Assembly (NCBI RefSeq): GCF_964291045.1
Contig: NZ_OZ197277.1
Span: 620,001 to 684,000 of the forward strand
Direction of reading: 5' to 3'
DNA: 64,000 nucleotides
From: PALSA-1444 sp964291045
Lineage (GTDB): Bacteria > Chlamydiota > Chlamydiia > Chlamydiales > Rhabdochlamydiaceae
Shown: piece by piece, positions 53,323 through 60,989 of the stretch
Numbering within the stretch: the stretch's first letter is position 1
Layout of the letters: the number at the start of each line of letters is the position of its first letter
Program-made: the position numbers and the translations under genes
The notes under the pieces: generated by a model
Seen by the model: only the letters and a program-made list of their open reading frames with translations
What the model was told of the DNA's origin: nothing
Databases searched by the model: none

Positions 53323-54204
53323 ATGTTTTGGATCATTTTTCACGTTATTTTTGTCACCCTATTTTTCATTGACCTCACTCTTAAAATCTCCTCTTCTTTT
53401 CAAGCGCTCTTTAGAAGTTTTCTATGGATTATTCTCACGTTGATTTGGAACGGGATCATTTATTGGAAGATGGGAAGCGACTTAGCTTTAGAGTTTTTTA
53501 CAGCGTATGCTGTAGAAAAGCTTTTAAGTGTGGATAATTTGTGTGTTTTTGCGTGGATTTTTTCTTATTTCAAACTCTCTTTACTACAGGAAAGGTGGGT
53601 TCTTACCTGGGGTATTTTAGGAGCTAGTGTATTTCGGTTAAGCTTAATTGGACTTGGGATCAAGATTTTGAGTTGGTTTCATCCACTTCTTTATCTGATG
53701 GGATTTGGGATCATGTACATGGGCATTAAGTTTTTTGGGTCATCAACTTCTCCTTTTGATTATCAAAAAACCCTTCATTTTTTTAAAAAGCATTTACCTA
53801 TTGCAGAAGTTCTTAATCAAAATAGGCTCTATGTTAGAGAGGAGGGGAAGTTTAAATGGACGCTTCTAGCGGTAGCTCTTTTTTGTATTGAAGGAGTTGA
53901 TCTTATTTTTGCGCTAGATTCTGTCCCGCTTGTTTTTGGAATCACTCACAATCTTTTTATTGCCTATACGTCTAATATTTGTGCTATTTTAGGGCTTCGC
54001 TCTCTTTATTTTGCCTTGATTCCTTATTTAGAAAATATCGAGAAGTTTCAAGGGACTTTAGGATTGATTTTACTTCTCATTGGAGCAAAAATGGTGCTGA
54101 GTTTTATCTATGAAGTGCCTCCCTTACTTTTCCTTATGCTCATCGTAAGTGTGATCATTTCTATGGAGATCAGGAAGAAGTTTTTTTCTTCCTATAACTC
54201 TTAA
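53323..54204 (+). CDS. TerC family integral membrane protein
   Basis: 293 residues with about eight hydrophobic helices. Three TerC landmarks are visible: E-K-L-L-S-V-D-N-L, E-G-V-D-L-I-F-A-L-D-S-V-P and F-I-A-Y-T-S-N-I-C-A-I-L-G-L-R-S-L-Y-F. These acidic membrane motifs are thought to bind metal ions; family members (Alx, MeeF-type) export Mn2+ or contribute to metal homeostasis during membrane protein metalation. The specific ion is not known here. ATG 53323 follows a TATAAT box. It converges on the CBS-domain gene with 88 bp between. Confidence 0.93.
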   Translation: MFWIIFHVIFVTLFFIDLTLKISSSFQALFRSFLWIILTLIWNGIIYWKMGSDLALEFFTAYAVEKLLSVDNLCVFAWIFSYFKLSLLQERWVLTWGILGASVFRLSLIGLGIKILSWFHPLLYLMGFGIMYMGIKFFGSSTSPFDYQKTLHFFKKHLPIAEVLNQNRLYVREEGKFKWTLLAVALFCIEGVDLIFALDSVPLVFGITHNLFIAYTSNICAILGLRSLYFALIPYLENIEKFQGTLGLILLLIGAKMVLSFIYEVPPLLFLMLIVSVIISMEIRKKFFSSYNS

Positions 54205-54292
54205 GATTAAGAAAAGAATGTCTCTCATGCATTTAAAAAGAAATCAGTTCTATCATGGGTATGTGAAGTATCTTGATCACTATCTCATATGA

Positions 54293-55609
54293 TTAATCTA
54301 CAATGGGAGAGGGGAGAATTTTGATTTTTTCTAAAGACCTTTCATCAGAGCTTAAAATCTCGAGATCAAAATTGTCGTGGTGAAGGCGCCATCCCTTAGA
54401 AGGAATCGATTTTGCTTGATGATAAATGTACCCTCCTAAAGTGTCGTATTCAGGACTTGGAGGGATGTGGATGAAGAGCTCTTTTTCAATATCTAAAATC
54501 GTCATCCTGGCATCGACAATCCACCCTCCAGAAGGAATATGGGAAAATAAAAGCTCTTGGCTAGCGTCATCTTCATCTGCAATTTCCCCTACAAGCTCTT
54601 CTAAAATATCTTCAATGGTGACAATACCCTCTGTTCCTCCGTATTCATCTACCACGATAGCTAGGTGAAGCTGTTTACTTCGAAATTCTTGCAAAAGAAT
54701 CGATATTTTTTTCATCTCAGGTGTATATAAGACAGGCTTCATTAAAGACTTAATGGAAGAGTGAGGATCTTCCTCAGTGTAAGCTGAGAGGACATCTTTA
54801 TAGAGAAGAACGCCAACAATATGATCAATGGTGTCTTGATAAACAGGTATTCTACTGTAACGCTCTAAAAGAAAGAGTTTTGCTGTCTCTTCTAAAGAAG
54901 TTTCTAAAGAAAGAGCCATGATATTAATCCGAGGAACCATCACTTCTCTCACGCACCGTTTAGTGAAATTAGCCACAGAAACAATCAAATTTTTCTCTTG
55001 AGGGTCTAAAGCAGAAGAGACATCTGATTCGTGGATCATTTCTAAAATGAGATCATACACCGAGTTTTCCGTTGAGGAGTTGCCCTCTTTTCTTAAAGCT
55101 AAAGAAGAGACAATTTTCACAATAGGAATAGTGATGGGGAGTGTGAATGTTAAATAAAATGAGGCCAATCTAGAAAAGATGCGAAACGATAAGAGCTTTT
55201 TCTTAACGGAGAAACTTTTTAAGATGAGATCAAGAAGAAGAGAAGGTAGGGGAATGACAATGAGAAAGGCTGTGATCCAAAGACCATTAGACACAGGAAA
55301 AATCCCTTGATCAAACGAGTGAATAAGCTGTGAGAAAGAAGGCTTTAAAAGGAGAAAGAAAAGAGCTGTGATCCCGTAACAAAGATGAAAGAAGTGTTTA
55401 GAAAAGCTCAAGCTTAAAAATAGGGCGTCCCATGTCCACTTTCCAAGAAAGGTTTTTAAAATGTGTTGAAAGAAAAACGGGGTTTGACCGTGCCTTAACT
55501 CTTCTTTAAGTTTACGTTTTCCTATTTGCTGAATGGAGGCGGTAAAGCCTGCTAAGATAGCTCCTCCGAAGAGAAAAAAAAGAGAGAGGATTAAGCTTGC
55601 AGTAGACAC
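54293..55609 (-). CDS. CNNM/CorC-type CBS-domain membrane protein
   Basis: 438 residues. Four hydrophobic segments in the first about 175 residues correspond to a DUF21/CNNM-like membrane part. Then R-E-V-M-V-P-R-I-N-I-M-A-L begins a CBS pair (about 215-335, with R-I-P-V-Y and I-V-V-D-E-Y-G-G-T-E-G), and a C-terminal CorC/HlyC domain follows. The family is tied to Mg2+/Co2+ efflux or homeostasis. It overlaps ybeY by 19 bp. Chlamydia has the same order CBS protein-YbeY-small basic proteins, so this locus is syntenic. Confidence 0.93.
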   Translation of the reverse strand: MSTASLILSLFFLFGGAILAGFTASIQQIGKRKLKEELRHGQTPFFFQHILKTFLGKWTWDALFLSLSFSKHFFHLCYGITALFFLLLKPSFSQLIHSFDQGIFPVSNGLWITAFLIVIPLPSLLLDLILKSFSVKKKLLSFRIFSRLASFYLTFTLPITIPIVKIVSSLALRKEGNSSTENSVYDLILEMIHESDVSSALDPQEKNLIVSVANFTKRCVREVMVPRINIMALSLETSLEETAKLFLLERYSRIPVYQDTIDHIVGVLLYKDVLSAYTEEDPHSSIKSLMKPVLYTPEMKKISILLQEFRSKQLHLAIVVDEYGGTEGIVTIEDILEELVGEIADEDDASQELLFSHIPSGGWIVDARMTILDIEKELFIHIPPSPEYDTLGGYIYHQAKSIPSKGWRLHHDNFDLEILSSDERSLEKIKILPSPIVD

Positions 55610-56064
55610 TCTGCTTCCTTGGCTAAGTTAAGGATTCGGTATTCTTCTTTACGCATTTTCCTCTGTTTGGCTTTTTCCGTATCTTCATAGCCGATGAGGT
55701 GAAGAAGACAGTGAATAAGATAGTGAGAGATTTCTTCGTAAGGAGCCTCAGGATTGACTTCAAGAGCAATTTGAGGGCAGATCACACATTCTCCTAAAAA
55801 ATAGTGATTCATAGGAAATGTCATGCAATCTGTAGGAGAGGGATCTTGAAAAAATTGACCGTGGATTTCACAGATTTTTTTCTTTCCCACAAAGTAGACA
55901 GAAATCTCCTGACAGGAAATCTTCTTCTCCTTTAAAAAGAAAGAAACCAGCTTCTTGACGGAAGCTGGATCAATGACAATCGCTCTTTGACGGTTAGTAA
56001 CCGTTATGTGGGGATTGGGGTCTTGGGAAGCCCAGTTACTGTTTTGTTGGTTTCGTCTTTCCAT
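55591..56064 (-). CDS. ybeY: YbeY endoribonuclease with altered zinc motif
   Basis: 157 residues. The family motif H-x3-H-x5-H is read here as H-C-L-L-H-L-I-G-Y-E-D: the first two His ligands are present, but the third position is Asp (or Glu) instead of His. YbeY matures 16S rRNA 3' ends and controls ribosome quality. The start at ATG 56062-56064 lies inside the small basic protein gene (61-bp overlap), and there is no later ATG before the conserved core. If Asp can bind zinc the enzyme may still work. Confidence 0.85.
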   Translation of the reverse strand: MERRNQQNSNWASQDPNPHITVTNRQRAIVIDPASVKKLVSFFLKEKKISCQEISVYFVGKKKICEIHGQFFQDPSPTDCMTFPMNHYFLGECVICPQIALEVNPEAPYEEISHYLIHCLLHLIGYEDTEKAKQRKMRKEEYRILNLAKEAECLLQA

Positions 56065-56165
56065 TTACCGAGCTTTCGTAAAACGTCGATGCGTTCATAA
56101 CGTTTTAAAACATTTCTTTTTGTTCCAGATTGACTGGATCTTCCATAACTACGATGACGTGTCAT
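56004..56165 (-). CDS. Chlamydiae/Verrucomicrobia small basic protein (probable ribosome-associated)
   Basis: 53 residues starting M-T-R-H-R-S-Y-G-R-S-S-Q-S-G-T-K-R-N-V-L and containing R-Y-E-R-I-D-V-L-R-K-L-G-K-W and G-L-P-K-T. This is the pattern of the small basic protein family restricted to Chlamydiae and Verrucomicrobia (as I recall, TIGR04137) and suspected to belong to the ribosome. It is below usual ORF length limits and easy to miss. ATG 56163-56165 follows the next small gene's stop by four bases; the end overlaps ybeY by 61 bp. Confidence 0.85.
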   Translation of the reverse strand: MTRHRSYGRSSQSGTKRNVLKRYERIDVLRKLGKWKDETNKTVTGLPKTPIPT

Positions 56166-56169
56166 ATTT

Positions 56170-56349
56170 TTAACCTATTTTCTTAGGGATAAACAGTTTA
56201 GTTGAAAGAGATGAATCCCCAATAGCTGTAGCATGAAACTTAAAGCCTTGTGGTAAATCGTCTTTTTTCGGTCCTGTTTTAGTTGCTTTAGAACGAGGGC
56301 GGTGGGGGCTTTTCGCGCGCCGCTCGGATTGTTTACTCATACGTACCAT
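56170..56349 (-). CDS. Second small basic chlamydial protein
   Basis: 59 residues from ATG 56347-56349, chosen because GGAG lies seven bases before it; an ATG at 56406 would add 19 residues without a ribosome site. It is rich in Arg, Lys, Ser and Pro (S-K-Q-S-E-R-R-A-K-S-P-H-R-P-R-S-K), then D-D-L-P-Q-G-F-K-F-H-A-T-A-I-G. Chlamydia carries two tiny genes at this point between its YbeY gene and the next operon; this is probably one of them. Nucleic-acid or ribosome binding is inferred from composition only. Confidence 0.7.
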   Translation of the reverse strand: MVRMSKQSERRAKSPHRPRSKATKTGPKKDDLPQGFKFHATAIGDSSLSTKLFIPKKIG

Positions 56350-56670
56350 AAAAGATCTCCAAATCGTGAAAGGTGAAATTGTAGACGAGAATCGAGAATG
56401 AATCAAGAAAGAACTGTAAAATAGGGGTGATTTTGGATAAAAAGAGACACTTCAAGAAAAATCCAAGAGAAAAAGAGAATAGGCATCAGAGAAATGAGAA
56501 CAAGCAAAAGGAGGTGCCCTGGCATTTGAGAAGAGATTTTTAAGCTCCATTTTTTAAAAGAGACTCATAAAGAGGCGTAATTTGTGATTGAAAGCTCCTC
56601 AAAAAAATGGCTATTGGGTAACCTATTTATGGGTAAGAACTTAAAACACAATAGTAACTTGGAAAAACAG

Positions 56671-57258
56671 ATGGCAAAGCTTTATTTTCGATATGGAACA
56701 GTAGGGAGCGCAAAGACGCTTAATTTATTAGCAGTGGCACATAATTACCGCCAACAGGGAAAAAAAGTGGTTCTTGTGAAGCCGAGTGTAGATACCCGTT
56801 TTGGTCAAGATCAGATTCAATCAAGAGCTGGTCTTCAAATGACAGCAGATATCTTAGTAGGAGAGACAACATCTCTTTTAGAATTTGCATTTGAAGATAT
56901 TAGCTGCGTTCTTGTCGATGAAGCGCAGTTTTTATCAAGACAGCACATTAATGAGTTAAGAGACATTGCACAAGAGAAAAACATTCCTGTTATTTGCTAT
57001 GGACTGAGGACCGATTTTAGAACCCATCTTTTCCCTGGCTCATTAAGGCTCATGGAGCTTGCTGACTCGATTGAAGAGGTGAAAGCGACGTGTTTCTTTT
57101 GTAACCGTAAATCTATCGTCAACTTAAAGCATCTTGGGGGTAAAGCCACTCTTGAAGGGCCATCTGTTCAGATGGGGCTTGAAGAAAAATATTTACCTGC
57201 TTGCTACAGATGTTATAAAAACCAGTTAGAAGAGGTGTCTCAAATTTTGCCTGAGTAA
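56671..57258 (+). CDS. tdk: Thymidine kinase (type II)
   Basis: 195 residues from ATG 56671 (GGA seven bases upstream), giving M-A-K-L-Y-F-R-Y-G as in the family; upstream GTG 56584 and ATG 56629 would add unrelated sequence. The P-loop region reads Y-G-T-V-G-S-A-K-T, with Ala in place of the usual Gly before Lys. D-E-A-Q-F-L has the catalytic Glu, and C-F-F-C and C-Y-R-C form the zinc knuckle. It phosphorylates thymidine for salvage. The 3' end overlaps tgt (convergent) by 19 bp. Confidence 0.93.
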   Translation: MAKLYFRYGTVGSAKTLNLLAVAHNYRQQGKKVVLVKPSVDTRFGQDQIQSRAGLQMTADILVGETTSLLEFAFEDISCVLVDEAQFLSRQHINELRDIAQEKNIPVICYGLRTDFRTHLFPGSLRLMELADSIEEVKATCFFCNRKSIVNLKHLGGKATLEGPSVQMGLEEKYLPACYRCYKNQLEEVSQILPE

Positions 57259-58361
57259 ATGGATTCCCGGTAATTTTCCATCAATTTAACCATAAAATGG
57301 AGATTATGAATGGTCGTTAACGTGAGCGCGCTAATCTCTTTAGCTTTAAAAAGGTGGTTAAGGTAAGCCACTGTATAGTGTTTACAGGTGTAGCAAGAGC
57401 ACTCTTCATCAATAGGGCGAAATAAAGAGCTGTACTTTCCTTGAGTGAGGTGAATATTTCCCCTAGAAGAAAGGGCGCATCCATGTCTTGCACTTCTTGT
57501 CGGGTAGCAACTATCAAAGGTGTCAATGCCTAAAGGAATGCAAGCGTCAATCGAGGGAAGATCTGCAATCCCAAGTAAATGATTTGGGGCTAAGTAAGGC
57601 AGATGAGGAAGCGTTGATGTGAGCATTGCAATCATCTCCTCTTTATTTTTCCCTACACTTCCTCCAATGGCAAAGCCATCAAAAGGGAGCTCTCTAAGTG
57701 TATGACAACTTTTTTCTCTTAGCTCTTTATCCACACCTCCATGAATCACCGCATACATCGATTGATGCATGGGGTTTTTTAGGTGAGCCTCTAACGATCT
57801 TTTTTCCCATCTATGCGTTCTTTCTAAAGACTCTACAAGCGCTCTTTTCTCAATATGGTAGGGAGGGAGTTCATCAAAAGGAATAATGATATCAGCGCCT
57901 AAATCTTTTTGAGCTTCAATGGAGCTCTCAGGGGTAAGTAATATTTTCTTGCCATCTCGGTAAGACCGAAATAAAACCCCGTCTTCTGTAATTTTTAAAA
58001 CGCTTCCATCTGTTTTTTTTGTCCCTTGGCTTTTAAGCTCACTTGCCACAGATCCATAAGCTAGGCTAAACACTTGAAATCCCCCCGAATCTGTAATGAT
58101 CGGAAGGGGTCTATTGATAAATTGATGAATCCCTCCTGCCTCTTTGACTTTAGAGGTTCCTGGCTGCAGCATGAGATGGTAGGTGTTACAAAACATGAGC
58201 TGAAGGCCAATGGTCTCAACTTGCTTGCTATCAAGTGCTTTAAGCGCGCCATTTGTCCCAACAGCCACAAAATTAGGAGTGTCAATGACTCCATGAGCGG
58301 TATAAATTTTACCTACTCTTGCCCGGGATTTACGGGATTGATAAGTGATTTCAAATTTCAT
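57240..58361 (-). CDS. tgt: tRNA-guanine transglycosylase, probably queuine-type
   Basis: 373 residues. The nucleophile Asp91 lies in T-D-S-G-G-F-Q-V-F, the second catalytic Asp in G-I-D-T-F-D-S-C-Y-P-T-R, and the zinc ligands in C-S-C-Y-T-C. The base-pocket loop reads A-I-G-G-S-V-G-K, one residue shorter than the classical bacterial G-G-L-A-V-G-E that recognises preQ1. In C. trachomatis this enzyme inserts host queuine directly into tRNA. The adjacent overlapping YhhQ transporter (11 bp) makes the same salvage role likely here. Targets are tRNAs with GUN anticodons, such as tRNA-Tyr at 12207. Confidence 0.95.
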   Translation of the reverse strand: MKFEITYQSRKSRARVGKIYTAHGVIDTPNFVAVGTNGALKALDSKQVETIGLQLMFCNTYHLMLQPGTSKVKEAGGIHQFINRPLPIITDSGGFQVFSLAYGSVASELKSQGTKKTDGSVLKITEDGVLFRSYRDGKKILLTPESSIEAQKDLGADIIIPFDELPPYHIEKRALVESLERTHRWEKRSLEAHLKNPMHQSMYAVIHGGVDKELREKSCHTLRELPFDGFAIGGSVGKNKEEMIAMLTSTLPHLPYLAPNHLLGIADLPSIDACIPLGIDTFDSCYPTRSARHGCALSSRGNIHLTQGKYSSLFRPIDEECSCYTCKHYTVAYLNHLFKAKEISALTLTTIHNLHFMVKLMENYRESIYSGKI

Positions 58362-59016
58362 AAGAACTTATATTACGGGTGGGAAAAAGAAGAGTCATGA
58401 CAGATATGATACAACATTTAATTCCAAAACTCATCCAAAAAATTGAGGTCCAACTCTCCACTACCCCATAAAGGCCAAGAAGTGTAAAGAGGAGTGTATC
58501 ACACGCTTGAGAAATAATTAAGGAAGTAGAAGAGCGCGCTCCCCATGAAGCGTGAGGCCACACTTTCATCAGAAACCGAAACAAAAATAAATCCAGTTGT
58601 TGAACGGTGTAAAAGGTGACAAGGGAAGCTAAAAGAAGTCTGGGTGTGATTCCTAAAATCGCTTGATAATGTGCATGAGCATAGTCGCTCTCACTGGGCA
58701 TAAAGCTTAAATGCATTTGCGAGCAAAGCGAAAAGAGAAGCATGGCTCCAAACGAGAGGACAGTCACTTGTTTAGCTGCATTTAACCCATACTGCTGTTG
58801 CAAAAGATTAAGACAAAGAAGGTGCCCAATGACATAGGCATCGCTGCACGTGACACACAGCCCAAATAGAGTCATTTGTTTAAGGACAAAGAGATTTGCA
58901 AATAAGGCTAAAAAAATAGCTAATGTTAAAAGCGCCTCTCTTCCTAGCCGTTTAGCGCATATAACAGAGATCAAGATCATACCAATTTGGGAGAGGAAAA
59001 GAGCTTCATTGTACAT
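58351..59016 (-). CDS. yhhQ: Queuosine-precursor transporter YhhQ
   Basis: 221 residues from ATG 59014-59016, which has GAGGA seven bases upstream; longer starts at 59040 or TTG 59061 are less likely. Six to seven hydrophobic segments and the pattern C-S-D-A-Y-V-I-G-H ... Q-Q-Q-Y-G-L-N-A-A (usually D-x-x-x-E-x-Y-G-x-x-x-A-x) place it in the YhhQ/VUT-1 family, which imports queuine, preQ0 or preQ1. Its end overlaps tgt by 11 bp, so importer and enzyme are produced together. Confidence 0.88.
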   Translation of the reverse strand: MYNEALFLSQIGMILISVICAKRLGREALLTLAIFLALFANLFVLKQMTLFGLCVTCSDAYVIGHLLCLNLLQQQYGLNAAKQVTVLSFGAMLLFSLCSQMHLSFMPSESDYAHAHYQAILGITPRLLLASLVTFYTVQQLDLFLFRFLMKVWPHASWGARSSTSLIISQACDTLLFTLLGLYGVVESWTSIFWMSFGIKCCIISVMTLLFPTRNISSYEI

Positions 59017-59043
59017 GGTAAATTCCTCATATATAAACATCGT

Positions 59044-59064
59044 ATCTTGCTTAAGAGGCAAGAT
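59044..59064 (-). promoter_or_regulatory. Leader hairpin upstream of yhhQ
   Basis: ATCTTGC and GCAAGAT form a perfect 7-bp stem with a 7-base loop, about 28 bases before the yhhQ ATG. On the plus strand it is followed by T6, so it also looks like a terminator reading rightwards. On the minus strand it would be in the yhhQ leader. It does not match the known preQ1 riboswitch classes. Confidence 0.35.
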
Positions 59065-59180
59065 TTTTTAAGAAAAAAATGCCTTTATAGCAAGAGTGAA
59101 AAAGAGAAGTTTTGTATTAATTTGATTGAAAGAGTACTCTAGATAAGACTTTTCCTCAATAAAAACAGGACGGTGAATCT

Positions 59181-59816
59181 ATGGAAATATCAGATGTTAT
59201 TAATTATTTAATCTCTTTATTTATTATATGTAATCCTATTGCAGCACTTCCAGCCTTACTCAATCTCACTTATGGGAGATCTGAGAAAGATAAAAAAAGC
59301 ATTGTCATCACAGCAACTTTAGCCGTGATTGTCATTCTTACAGTTGTCACATGGATTGGACTTCCTTTACTGAATCTTTTAGGAATTCATATTCCTGCGT
59401 TTCAGGTTGCTGGCGGTTTTGTCATTGGACTCATTGCTCTTTCTATGTTAAATGCTCAGCCAAGCCGCATTCAACAAACAAAAGAAGATGAAGATGAAGC
59501 TATGAATAAAGCCTCTATTGCAGTAGTTCCTCTTGCAATGCCCATCATTGCAGGGCCTGGTGCGATGACAACAGCTATCATGGGAGCATCCATGTGGACA
59601 GGGTATTTAGACCGTGTTGTAATGATGCTTTGCGGCGTTTGTGTAGCGATTGTGATTGGAGTGGTTCTTTACTTTGCGACCCGCATTGAAAGAGTGCTTA
59701 AGCATACAGGGATTAACATTGTAACCCGGATTGGAGGACTTCTTCTTGCTGCAATGGCTGTTCAGTCAATTGCAAGCGGAGTGCATGGTCTTTATCTTGT
59801 GTTTACGAGAGTGTAA
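59181..59816 (+). CDS. MarC family membrane protein
   Basis: 211 residues with six hydrophobic helices. F-I-I-C-N-P-I-A-A-L-P, V-P-L-A-M-P-I-I-A-G-P-G-A-M-T-T and G-G-L-L-L-A-A-M-A-V-Q are the UPF0056/MarC signatures. The family was once thought to confer multiple antibiotic resistance, but its function is unsettled; some members are annotated as NAAT transporters. Ends at a strong bidirectional hairpin 24 bases on. A possible ribosome site is AGGA about 12 bases before the ATG. Confidence 0.92.
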   Translation: MEISDVINYLISLFIICNPIAALPALLNLTYGRSEKDKKSIVITATLAVIVILTVVTWIGLPLLNLLGIHIPAFQVAGGFVIGLIALSMLNAQPSRIQQTKEDEDEAMNKASIAVVPLAMPIIAGPGAMTTAIMGASMWTGYLDRVVMMLCGVCVAIVIGVVLYFATRIERVLKHTGINIVTRIGGLLLAAMAVQSIASGVHGLYLVFTRV

Positions 59817-59839
59817 TCACTTACATAAAGATTTGATCA

Positions 59840-59876
59840 AAAAAAAGCCTCTTCTATTTAGAAGAGGCTTTTTTTA
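59840..59876. terminator. Bidirectional Rho-independent terminator
   Basis: Perfect 10-bp stem (AAGCCTCTTC and GAAGAGGCTT) around a 6-base loop, with an A run before and a T run after. It separates the convergent marC-type and coiled-coil genes and serves both. Confidence 0.92.
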
Positions 59877-59879
59877 TGG

Positions 59880-60782
59880 TTAGTCATTTACGTTTTGGAA
59901 TTGAATGTGTAGATTATTACTACGATCTTTTCTTGGTGTTTTTGTTGGCGTCCAGTTTTTTGTTGGAGTTCGATGAAGAATTGTTCGTGAGGATTTTGAA
60001 GGAGTACTTGCATTCGAGCTTCCTGAAGATCCTGAGGGTGTTTGGCTTTTAAGATTAGCTACTGTGGATTTTATTTGTTGGATGTATTTAGCTTTCTTAT
60101 TAGTGTCAAGTGTATCTTCAAGTTCATCCATTAGTTGTAACATATGATCAATATGAGATTGGGAGGAGTCAGCCACTTGTTGTCTATACTGCAGCTGTAT
60201 TTCAAGCAATTCGATGGCATCATTTTTTTCATCAACAACTCTTTGAGCATTATTAAAATCATCTTCTAATTTATCAAAGTTATCTCGCAGTTCGTCTAAT
60301 TCATCTTCTAGACTATAGACTTTTGTTTCTAGATTAGAGCGCTCTTGATCAAGAGCTTTATAGGCAGCTTTAAACTTATTATGTTCTTCTATTAATGCAT
60401 TATAAGAGAGTTTTAAAGAGTCAAGAGTTTCTTCTTTTTCTGAAAGAATAGAATTTTCATTATTCAAAGCTTCTTCAGTATTTTCACAGTTAGTCGTTAA
60501 GGTATTGATATTTTCCTGAGGTTCAGAAAGAGTTGGTTTAACGTCACCAGAAAAGACTTTATGATCTAGATGTTGTTTTACCCGGATGAGACCAAAGGTA
60601 GAGAGGGCAACTGTAGAGATGATACCAAGAGTTCCTACTTGAGATTCTTGATTAGACATGAGTTTGTAAGCTATTCCGCTCACTCCTAGAGTTAAACCTA
60701 CTCCAAATCCAATTTTATCTACAGTATAAGTGGGGGAAGGGATAAGAGTACGCATTGAAGAATAATCTGTATTAGAAGACAT
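59880..60782 (-). CDS. Candidate inclusion-membrane protein with coiled coil
   Basis: 300 residues. Two hydrophobic segments at about 25-41 and 48-66 are separated by only six polar residues, the bilobed pattern of chlamydial Inc proteins. Then a long coiled coil at about 95-235 (regular Leu/Glu/Asp/Lys heptads) and a Ser/Thr/Pro/Lys-rich tail with T-P-T-K-N-W-T-P-T-K. The N-terminal about 20 residues are Ser/Thr-rich like type III secretion signals. By analogy the coil would face the host cytosol. No named family. ATG 60780-60782. Ends at the shared terminator. Confidence 0.75.
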   Translation of the reverse strand: MSSNTDYSSMRTLIPSPTYTVDKIGFGVGLTLGVSGIAYKLMSNQESQVGTLGIISTVALSTFGLIRVKQHLDHKVFSGDVKPTLSEPQENINTLTTNCENTEEALNNENSILSEKEETLDSLKLSYNALIEEHNKFKAAYKALDQERSNLETKVYSLEDELDELRDNFDKLEDDFNNAQRVVDEKNDAIELLEIQLQYRQQVADSSQSHIDHMLQLMDELEDTLDTNKKAKYIQQIKSTVANLKSQTPSGSSGSSNASTPSKSSRTILHRTPTKNWTPTKTPRKDRSNNLHIQFQNVND

Positions 60783-60935
60783 AAAAACCTGTGGTTAAAG
60801 CATTTTTAATAAAAAACAAATATTTTTGAATAAACTTTAAATAATATTCGATATTTCATCAATGTTAAAATGAAGATAGAGAAACTTTATAAAAAGTTAA
60901 AAACTTTTGAGCAAATAATAGAGGACAAACAAGGG

Positions 60936-60966
60936 TCAAAGGTCCTATAAGTTTTTATAGGACCTT
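60936..60966 (-). terminator. Hairpin downstream of the second candidate Inc gene
   Basis: An 11-bp stem (AGGTCCTATAA / TTATAGGACCT) with a 4-base loop, about 25 bases after the stop on the minus strand. The following bases are only weakly T-rich (TTTGACC), so it may act as a processing or stability hairpin rather than a classic terminator. Confidence 0.6.
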
Positions 60967-60989
60967 AGATAAAAAATAATGAAGTATAA

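Noticed and set aside
59032..59072. preQ1 riboswitch before yhhQ
   Set aside because: The hairpin lacks the A-rich tail and pseudoknot sequence of preQ1 classes; recorded only as an unexplained leader hairpin.
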